The notes beneath the pieces were generated by a model. The model did not search any database and was not told where the DNA came from. It worked only from the letters and a program-made list of their open reading frames with translations. DNA of 10,628 nucleotides, from positions 2,667-13,294 of the forward strand of contig DHOG01000112.1 of the NCBI GenBank assembly GCA_002410715.1, written 5' to 3'. This document shows, piece after piece, positions 5,754-10,628 of the stretch (position 1 is the stretch's first letter; each line of letters begins with the position of its first letter). The stretch is from Ruminococcaceae bacterium UBA5396. Its GTDB lineage: Bacteria > Bacillota > Clostridia > Oscillospirales > Acutalibacteraceae. Both the position numbers and the translations under genes were made by a program.

Positions 5754-6694
5754 TCGTATACGGACCGGTGCCGTCAATGCGCTTGGGACAAAGCATTGGG
5801 GTGAATAACATTCCGCCCAAGACCTGCTCCTATTCCTGTACTTACTGCCAGCTTGGAAGAACAGACAGGATGCAGGTAAAACGGCGTACGTTTTACAAAC
5901 CCGAGGATATCTGCCGCGAGGCCGGAGCCAAGCTGAAGCAGCTTGAAGCGGAGAATAGACATGCCGATTGTTTTTCCTTTGTCCCAGATGGTGAACCTAC
6001 TCTTGATATCAATTTAGGGGCGGAGATTGACCTGCTCAAACCGTTCAATATTAAAATTGCCGTTATCACCAATGCGTCGCTTCTGTGGATGGACGAGGTT
6101 AAGGAAGATCTGATGAAAGCGGATTGGGTATCGGTCAGCGTTGATGCCGCCGAGGAAGATATCTGGCGTAAAATAGACAGGCCGCACGGCGCATTGAGCC
6201 ATAAGGAAATTCTGAACGGAATGATTGAGTTTTCAAAAGAATATCAGGGCACGCTGGTCACCGAAACGATGCTTGTGGGGGGAGTAAACGACCATGAAGC
6301 CTGTATTGGAAAGATTGCGGAGCAGTTGTCGTTGATACGGCCGAGCAAGGCTTATATTCTGGTTCCTACCCGCCCCCCGGCTGAAAGCAGTGTAAAGAGA
6401 GCTTCAAAGTCTAGCCTTTCAAGCGCCGCCCGAATCATTCGCAATATATCCGGAGCAGACGTCGAATGTATCACCGGAGATGAAAAAGAGGAGGGTTTTT
6501 TCTTTACCGAATCTGTTGCGGATGATCTGTTAAGCATTGCGTCGGTGCATCCGGTCAGAGAAGATATTATTGATAAACTATTGAGGAAAAGAAAGGCTGA
6601 TAAAAAGATTGTAACCGAGATGCTGGAAAAAGGTGAATTGCTTGAGTTCCAATACGAGGGCAAGAAGTTTTACCGGAAGAATATACAAGAATAG
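5750..6694 (+). CDS. Radical SAM protein, COG0731-like
   Basis: A 314-aa cytoplasmic protein. It opens with YGPVPSMRLGQSIGVNNIPPKTC, typical of the COG0731 group, then the [4Fe-4S]/SAM motif C26-x3-C30-x2-C33 (CSYSCTYC). FVPDGEPTLD is the SAM-binding GGEP-type motif, and ITNASLL and SVSVDA mark the barrel strands. The last ~80 residues (about 235-314) leave the barrel and look like a small winged-helix-type domain (REDIIDKLLRKRKADKKIVTEML then GELLEFQYEGKKFYR). No auxiliary Cys cluster is visible. The substrate is unknown; COG0731 includes wybutosine-synthesis-like enzymes, but the archaeal-type TYW1 features are not evident and clostridia do not make wybutosine. Its 4-base overlap with the deformylase gene implies coordinated expression, and the upstream ferredoxin could supply electrons (inference). 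Confidence 0.93.
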   Translation: MIVYGPVPSMRLGQSIGVNNIPPKTCSYSCTYCQLGRTDRMQVKRRTFYKPEDICREAGAKLKQLEAENRHADCFSFVPDGEPTLDINLGAEIDLLKPFNIKIAVITNASLLWMDEVKEDLMKADWVSVSVDAAEEDIWRKIDRPHGALSHKEILNGMIEFSKEYQGTLVTETMLVGGVNDHEACIGKIAEQLSLIRPSKAYILVPTRPPAESSVKRASKSSLSSAARIIRNISGADVECITGDEKEEGFFFTESVADDLLSIASVHPVREDIIDKLLRKRKADKKIVTEMLEKGELLEFQYEGKKFYRKNIQE

Positions 6695-6703
6695 CAAATA
6701 TAG

Positions 6704-6732
6704 TCGCTATACCTAATAAATTCAACTATAAT
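6704..6732 (+). promoter_or_regulatory. Weak promoter candidate before the pyridoxal kinase gene
   Basis: A perfect TATAAT at 6727-6732 lies in an AT-rich 112-bp gap, but the base 17 bp upstream gives only TCGCTA as a -35 (three of six matches). The gap also holds a small CAGCT/AGCTG dyad and otherwise nothing recognisable. It would give the kinase its own transcript. Confidence 0.35.
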
Positions 6733-6806
6733 ATTACTCAGCTTGATAGCTGCGACACAGTACAGAAAAAACGCAATCTTATAAGCATTCGAGGTAAAAA
6801 AGAACG

Positions 6807-7658
6807 ATGATTCAACAAAAGCGCATTGCAGCAATTCACGATATATCCTGCTTTGGAAGGTGTTCTTTAACGGTGGCGCTTCCTATCATTTCAGCGACCG
6901 GGATTGAAGTCAGCATAATCCCAACCGCCTTGCTTTCCACCCATACGGGCGGTATTGCAGGGTATACCTACCGAGATTTGTCGGACGATATGCTCGCCAT
7001 CATGAACCATTGGCAGTCGCTCCACTTAAAATTTGATGCAGTTTATACGGGTTTTTTGGGATCGACTAAGCAACTGGATATCGTGTCGAAAATATTTGAC
7101 CTATTCGCAACCCAAGGACAATTAATTATTGTTGACCCTGTCATGGCTGATAATGGCATGTTATATAAAAGCTTTCCGAATACCTTTCCGCAAGGGATGA
7201 GAAAGCTCTGTCAAAAAGCTGATATCATCATACCGAACATAACGGAAGCGGTGTTCCTTCTGGGAGAGCCATATCAGAAAGGCCCCTATACTCAACTTTA
7301 CATCGAACAGGTGTTGAAACGGCTTGCCGCTCTGGGTCCGAAACAAATCGTGATTACCGGGGTTCATTTCAATGATAAGACAATCGGTGCTGCAAGCTAT
7401 GATGCCGCATCGAAAAAAGTTGAATATGCCTTCTCCGAACTCGTTGAAGGATATTACCCTGGCACGGGAGATGTGTTTGGCAGCGTGCTGGTTGGCTCTC
7501 TTATAAATGGATGCAAGTTGTCTAAAGCCGTAAGGAACGCTGTGGACTTTACTGTGGCCAGCATCGCACGCACAAAAAAAGCCGGAACAGACAGAAGGTT
7601 CGGCGTTCATTTTGAAGCTGAGCTTCCAAAACTTATACAGCGCCTTGGCCTGATTTAG
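6807..7658 (+). CDS. pdxK: Pyridoxal/pyridoxamine kinase (ribokinase fold)
   Basis: A 283-aa enzyme, normal for the family, that phosphorylates the 5'-hydroxyl of pyridoxal, pyridoxamine or pyridoxine with ATP in the B6 salvage pathway. The N-terminus AAIHDISCFGRCSLTVALP is the characteristic substrate-side motif of the clostridial pyridoxamine kinases. VDPVMADNGMLY and PNITEA are core ribokinase-fold motifs, and YPGTGDVFGS (Asp222 as the predicted catalytic base) forms the anion hole. It has its own AT-rich upstream gap and a weakly spaced GAGGT ribosome binding site 11 nt before ATG. It stands alone between two operons with no B6 gene beside it, so it appears unrelated to its neighbours. 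Exact vitamer preference cannot be read from the sequence; pdxY-type naming is equally possible. Confidence 0.93.
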   Translation: MIQQKRIAAIHDISCFGRCSLTVALPIISATGIEVSIIPTALLSTHTGGIAGYTYRDLSDDMLAIMNHWQSLHLKFDAVYTGFLGSTKQLDIVSKIFDLFATQGQLIIVDPVMADNGMLYKSFPNTFPQGMRKLCQKADIIIPNITEAVFLLGEPYQKGPYTQLYIEQVLKRLAALGPKQIVITGVHFNDKTIGAASYDAASKKVEYAFSELVEGYYPGTGDVFGSVLVGSLINGCKLSKAVRNAVDFTVASIARTKKAGTDRRFGVHFEAELPKLIQRLGLI

Positions 7659-7834
7659 ATGCGGATTTGCTGTAACCGATCATATGAAAATATGCATTTT
7701 CTTGCTGGGCGTGCCTGCAAAACCTCGTTACGGTAAGTGATGTTGACATATGCCCATTATTTGATTAACATATAAATGTCATCATATCGTCTGTTCCGAG
7801 TGATCGATAAGAGAATAAAGAAAGAAGCGAGAGT
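7659..7834 (+). other. 176-bp intergenic leader region before the DUF1847 operon
   Basis: This gap has no credible gene. It contains a local palindrome, GAAAAT-ATGC-ATTTTC (7686-7701), a loose GTAAC/GTTAC pair flanking it, and the promoter described at 7743-7771. From the predicted transcription start near 7778 to the ATG at 7835 there is a ~57-nt leader. No riboswitch fold is recognisable by eye. Confidence 0.5.
7743..7771 (+). promoter_or_regulatory. Promoter with shared TATGCCCAT element
   Basis: TTGACA (7743-7748) is 17 bp from TAACAT (7766-7771). Bases 7743-7760 match the ferredoxin promoter at 3663-3680 in 17 of 18 positions (TTGACATATGCCCATTAT against TTGACATATGCCCATAAT), so the left operator arm sits in the same -35/-10 spacer. 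The right arm is not conserved: where TTATGGGCATA would be expected there is only a degenerate AAATGTCAT (7774-7782). It should drive the DUF1847-CGGC-DUF89-DUF134-HAD gene run and probably answers to the same regulator with lower affinity. Confidence 0.7.
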
Positions 7835-8464
7835 ATGTATACATGCGCGATGTGCGGGAATCGAAGCTGTAGAACGGGAGAACTCGATAAAATACCGCTC
7901 AATTGCCCCTGCAATGAGGAAGAACAAGAAAAAGTCAAAGAAATATATCAGGATGAAGATAATAAAAGACTGGCATATTGTTCCGCTCTGACGGAAGCGG
8001 AGGGATATTGCAAAAAAACAAGGCTTGAAGAAATTATGGATTTCGCTAACAAGTGCGGCTATAAAAAGCTGGGGCTGGCTTTTTGTGTAGGACTGGCAAA
8101 AGAAGCAAATACTCTTTGCAAAATCCTGATGCACAACGGCTTTGAAGTACAATCCATCGCATGTAAAAACGGAAGCATCCCCAAAGAGTTTTTAGGTATT
8201 AAAGAGAATGAAAAGATCCGCCCCGGTACATATGAGCCGATGTGTAATCCCATCGGGCAGGCGGTTTTCCTGAACAAGGCGCAAACTGAATTAAATATCA
8301 TTCTGGGATTATGCGTCGGTCATGATTCCCTGTTCATTAAATATTCCGATGCCCCAGTTACCGTATTTGCCGTGAAGGATCGGGTTTTAGCGCATAACCC
8401 CATAGGTGCGCTGTATCTGTCTGACAGCTATTATAAGAGCAAATTATACAAGCAACAAAAATAG
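7835..8464 (+). CDS. DUF1847 Cys-rich putative metal-binding protein
   Basis: A 209-aa soluble protein with 13 cysteines. The N-terminus MYTCAMCGNRSC (C4, C7, C12) followed by NCPCN (C24, C26) is the DUF1847 hallmark and looks like a metal or Fe-S knuckle. The middle (about 70-115, GYKKLGLAFCVGLAKEANTL then FEVQSIACKNGSIPKE) has Rossmann-like alternating strands and helices. Two further conserved-looking cysteines lie in EPMCNPIGQA and LGLCVGHDSLF, and the HNPIGALY ending is typical. The start at 7835 has only a weak purine-rich ribosome binding site (GCGAGAG), but the Cys motif leaves little room for another. It is first in the second operon, 18 bp before the CGGC gene. The function is unknown; metal or thiol chemistry is inferred from cysteine content. 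Confidence 0.9.
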   Translation: MYTCAMCGNRSCRTGELDKIPLNCPCNEEEQEKVKEIYQDEDNKRLAYCSALTEAEGYCKKTRLEEIMDFANKCGYKKLGLAFCVGLAKEANTLCKILMHNGFEVQSIACKNGSIPKEFLGIKENEKIRPGTYEPMCNPIGQAVFLNKAQTELNIILGLCVGHDSLFIKYSDAPVTVFAVKDRVLAHNPIGALYLSDSYYKSKLYKQQK

Positions 8465-8482
8465 TTTTGGGGAGGTCATATT

Positions 8483-8815
8483 ATGAAAGCAGGCATTATT
8501 CGGTGTATGCAGACGGAGGATATGTGTCCCGGCACCACTGATTTTAAAGTTATGCGGGAAAAGAAATGCGCGTTTGAAAATGTTGAGGGTGAGATTGAAG
8601 TCATCGGATTTAATACATGCGGTGGCTGTCCCGGTAAAAGGGCCGTAACGAGAGCTGCCGAAATGGTTAAGCGGGGTGCGGACACAATCGTTTTGGCCTC
8701 CTGTATTACGAGAGGAAATCCGGTTGGTTTTCCCTGCCCGCACGCACAAGCAATCAAAGAAGCCATTGCAAAAAAACTGGGTGAATCGATCAAAATCATC
8801 GATTACACCCACTAA
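8483..8815 (+). CDS. CGGC-domain protein
   Basis: A 110-aa protein that opens MKAGIIRCMQTEDMCPGTTDF and carries the name-giving motif TCGGCPGKRAV near residue 46, then ASCITRGNPVGFPCPHA near 73-88. It has seven cysteines in total, arranged as in the CGGC family, which is predicted to bind metal, though no reaction is established. The beta-alpha pattern (IEVIGFNTCGGC, then GADTIVLASC) suggests a small flavodoxin-like or Rossmann-like fold. ATG at 8483 follows a strong GGGGAGGT. It is flanked at 18 bp by DUF1847 and at 30 bp by DUF89, so it is probably part of the same transcript. The two Cys-rich proteins may act together, which is inference from adjacency only. Confidence 0.92.
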   Translation: MKAGIIRCMQTEDMCPGTTDFKVMREKKCAFENVEGEIEVIGFNTCGGCPGKRAVTRAAEMVKRGADTIVLASCITRGNPVGFPCPHAQAIKEAIAKKLGESIKIIDYTH

Positions 8816-8845
8816 GCCGAACAGCTAAGATAATTGAGGGATGAG

Positions 8846-9703
8846 ATGGAGATATTTCTTGACTGCTTGCCATGTGTGTTGAAGCAGGTGCTTGAAGCAT
8901 CGAGAATGGCAACTGGTAAACCTGAGATACAGGCTAAAATTATGGAAGAAGCTCTCGGAATTCTAGCTAACTATAAAAGATATAGGCATTCACCGGACAT
9001 CGTAAAAGATATGCATCATGTCGTGAAGCGCCTGGCCGATGTATCCGACCCGTATAAATATATCAAAGAACGAGATATTGACGCAGCCAATAAAATTCAA
9101 CCATTTCTCGAGCATTATCTGTCGCAAAAACAAAACGCATTGTACTGGGCGCTGAAAATCGCAGCCACAGGGAATATTATAGATTCGGCAATTTGTAGTA
9201 ATATAGATATTGAAGGTAGTATTCAAACAGAGCTTTCAAAGGAGTTTTCAGTTTGCGACCTCGATATCTTTGAAGAAAAACTTAAGTCGGCAAAAAACAT
9301 TCTGATCATCGGAGACAACGCGGGAGAAACTGTCTTTGACCGGGTATTGATTAAACGCTTTTCCGGTTATAAAATTACTTATGCGGTTAGAAGTGAGCCG
9401 ATTATTAACGATGCGACTTTACAGGACGCATACGATTCCGGCTTAAATGACTACGCAGATATTATTACTACGGGCTGCGGAGCCCCTGGTGCCATCCTGG
9501 ACCAATGCGGAGAGAAATTTCTATCTGTTTTTTATAAAGCGGATATTGTTATCAGCAAAGGTCAGGGAAATTTTGAGGCACTTTCCGATTGTAGAAGATC
9601 GGTGTTCTTCCTGCTAAAAGCGAAGTGCATTATGGTAGCCAGCAGGCTGAAGGTCAGTTTGAATGAATATGTTTTTAAGTACCACAGAACGGAGTTGATA
9701 TAA
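8846..9703 (+). CDS. DUF89/ARMT1-like damage-control metal phosphatase
   Basis: A 285-aa protein of the DUF89 family (COG1578, prokaryotic subfamily). Family members are metal-dependent phosphatases acting on damaged or excess phosphometabolites. The N-terminal helical domain begins MEIFLDCLPCVLKQVLEA, whose DCxPC pair is typical of this subfamily. The catalytic domain has LIIGDNAGETVFDR (metal-binding Asp and Asn), a TTGCGAPG loop and ADIVISKGQGNFEAL (third acidic ligand and phosphate loop), all intact. The start is placed at ATG 8846, 5 nt after GAGGG; an in-frame TTG at 8834 would add four residues and overlap that ribosome binding site. Its stop overlaps the next ATG by one base (TAATG). 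The natural substrate is unknown; context with metal-related small proteins hints at a cofactor or metabolite repair role. Confidence 0.92.
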   Translation: MEIFLDCLPCVLKQVLEASRMATGKPEIQAKIMEEALGILANYKRYRHSPDIVKDMHHVVKRLADVSDPYKYIKERDIDAANKIQPFLEHYLSQKQNALYWALKIAATGNIIDSAICSNIDIEGSIQTELSKEFSVCDLDIFEEKLKSAKNILIIGDNAGETVFDRVLIKRFSGYKITYAVRSEPIINDATLQDAYDSGLNDYADIITTGCGAPGAILDQCGEKFLSVFYKADIVISKGQGNFEALSDCRRSVFFLLKAKCIMVASRLKVSLNEYVFKYHRTELI

Positions 9704-10179
9704 TGGCCAGACCTACAAAATGGAGAAGAATTGAAAACGTCCCTACCGTTCCCTACTTTATTCCTTCGGAAAAAGGTGTAGATGAGATACCGGAAAACGT
9801 ACTGAAGCTTGAGGAACTGGAGGCAATTCGCCTGAAGGATCTGGAAGGACTTGAGCAGAGCGAGTGCGCCGAAAAGATGGAAGTATCCCGTCCCACCTTT
9901 CAGCGCATCCTTTTATCGGCGCGAGAAAAAGTTGCGGACAGTCTGGTAAATGGAAAGGTAATCCTTATAGAGGGCGGCAATTTCACTCGGCATATTTGTC
10001 CTGTAAGATGCATGGATTGCGGCAACGAATGGACGGAAAGCTATGAAAATATGGAATCCATTAAGCATGGAGAGTATGAATGCCCCGCCTGTGGTTCGAA
10101 AAAGGTTATCTGCGGACAGAATTGTAAGGGCAGGTTCTGTCGGGGACACTGCCGACGGCATGGCTGGAGGGAAGAATAA
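9703..10179 (+). CDS. DUF134 DNA-binding protein with C-terminal zinc ribbon
   Basis: A 158-aa protein. Residues 1-100 are DUF134: MARPTKWRRIENVP is its usual opening, and LEAIRLKDLEGLEQSECAEKMEVSRPTFQRIL (about 46-77) is a sigma-70 region-4-like helix-turn-helix. The C-terminal part holds CPVRCMDC and YECPACGSKK, a probable zinc ribbon, followed by a Cys/Arg/His-rich tail (CGQNCKGRFCRGHCRRHGW); ten cysteines in all. This combination suggests a metal- or redox-responsive transcription factor, but DUF134 targets are not established to my knowledge. It overlaps the DUF89 stop by one base, with GGAG 8 nt upstream of ATG. It is the second regulator candidate for the shared TATGCCCATA element found at the promoter of its own operon and of the ferredoxin operon. 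Confidence 0.93.
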   Translation: MARPTKWRRIENVPTVPYFIPSEKGVDEIPENVLKLEELEAIRLKDLEGLEQSECAEKMEVSRPTFQRILLSAREKVADSLVNGKVILIEGGNFTRHICPVRCMDCGNEWTESYENMESIKHGEYECPACGSKKVICGQNCKGRFCRGHCRRHGWREE

Positions 10180-10201
10180 TAGGTCAAATGCAGGTGTAAT
10201 T

Positions 10202-10628
10202 ATGATAAAAAATATTTTATTTGATCTAGATGATACATTGCTTGACTTTCACACAGCGGAAAAAGCAGCTCTCAGAAAAACTTTGCTGCATTTAGGTATT
10301 GATCCGAAAGAGGAGGTCCTTGCAAGGTATAGCGAAATTAATATAGCCCAATGGAAGCTTCTAGAACAGGGTAAACTTACCCGGTCACAGGTGAAATTGC
10401 AGCGGTATCAAATTTTATTTAATGAGATTAATGCGAATTGCTCCGCCGAGTATGCCACCGAGTACTATGAAAACCTGCTCGGTATAGGGCATTACTTCGT
10501 TGAGGGGGCCCAAGAAGCGTTGAGGTCCCTTTCAGAGGATTTTCGCCTGTTTATTGCATCAAATGGTACCGCGCGAGTCCAGCGGAGCCGGATTGAGAGT
10601 GCAGGGATTTGGGGGTATCTTTCCGGCT
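10202..10628 (+). CDS. HAD-superfamily phosphatase, YjjG-like nucleotidase, truncated by window edge
   Basis: The 142 N-terminal codons are present and the frame is open at the window end; full-length relatives are ~225-230 aa. Motif I is complete (FDLDDTLLDF, nucleophile Asp8 and acid/base Asp10), and motif II is ASNGT near residue 119. The cap region with INIAQWKLLEQGKLTRSQV matches the YjjG/YfnB subfamily, house-cleaning nucleotidases that dephosphorylate non-canonical pyrimidine nucleotides. Motifs III and IV lie beyond the edge. ATG at 10202 follows AGGTG with 5 nt spacing and lies 22 bp after the DUF134 stop, so it may be the fifth gene of the operon. With DUF89 it would be the second damage-control type phosphatase in the run. 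Confidence 0.88.
   Translation, partial: MIKNILFDLDDTLLDFHTAEKAALRKTLLHLGIDPKEEVLARYSEINIAQWKLLEQGKLTRSQVKLQRYQILFNEINANCSAEYATEYYENLLGIGHYFVEGAQEALRSLSEDFRLFIASNGTARVQRSRIESAGIWGYLSG

Noticed and set aside
7161..7610. A 149-aa minus-strand frame inside the pyridoxal kinase gene
   Set aside because: It is antisense to a complete kinase with catalytic motifs, and has no ribosome binding site or family resemblance.
7686..7701. GAAAAT-ATGC-ATTTTC dyad upstream of the DUF1847 operon
   Set aside because: The arms are short and AT-rich and lie upstream of the promoter, with no second copy. It could be an operator, but chance is as likely.
10490..10500. A further TATGCCCATA-like site (ATAGGGCATTA) near the right edge
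   Set aside because: It is imperfect and inside the HAD coding region with no promoter near it, so taken as chance.

Overview
The window looks like chromosome of a strictly anaerobic clostridial Firmicute. The evidence is indirect: strong AGGAGG-type ribosome binding sites, TTGACA/TATAAT-like promoters, compact co-directional operons, many oxygen-sensitive or oxygen-scavenging redox proteins (hybrid cluster protein, flavodiiron protein, 2[4Fe-4S] ferredoxin, radical SAM enzyme), and closest-looking relatives that are clostridial. No rRNA, tRNA, CRISPR array, transposase or phage gene is visible, and no gene-free stretch exceeds 300 bases.

Region 1 (1-2829, minus strand) is a three-gene operon read from right to left: a DUF2249 protein with an AhpD/carboxymuconolactone-decarboxylase-like C-terminal half, a flavodiiron NO/O2 reductase, and hcp (hybrid cluster protein, cut by the left window edge). 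It diverges from a Crp/Fnr-family regulator (2945-3604). The 115-bp gap between them holds overlapping divergent promoters and a perfect 14-bp palindrome. This is a typical nitrosative/oxidative stress module with its likely local regulator.

Region 2 (3663-5181, plus) is a compact operon of very small Cys/Gly-rich proteins: a ferredoxin, a zinc-ribbon protein with a DUF5320-like N-terminus, a short DtxR-like regulator with degenerate metal sites, and two tandem DUF5320 paralogues. A strong promoter with a perfect 11-bp inverted repeat laid over it drives the operon, and a 15-bp stem hairpin follows it.

Region 3 (5265-6694, plus) has a peptide deformylase whose stop overlaps the start of a COG0731-type radical SAM protein. 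A free-standing pyridoxal/pyridoxamine kinase follows (6807-7658).

Region 4 (7743 to the right edge, plus) is a second probable operon: DUF1847 (Cys-rich), a CGGC-domain protein, a DUF89/ARMT1-like damage-control phosphatase, a DUF134 DNA-binding protein, and the start of a YjjG-type HAD phosphatase. Its promoter shares an 18-base element, TTGACATATGCCCAT(A/T)AT, with the ferredoxin operon promoter at the same place relative to the -35 box.

The most interesting reading is that regions 2 and 4 form one regulon of poorly characterised metal/redox proteins. It would be controlled through the TATGCCCATA element, and the window encodes two candidate regulators, the DtxR-like protein and the DUF134 protein. 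That connection is inference. The shared element, the inverted repeat and the gene content are read directly from the sequence.
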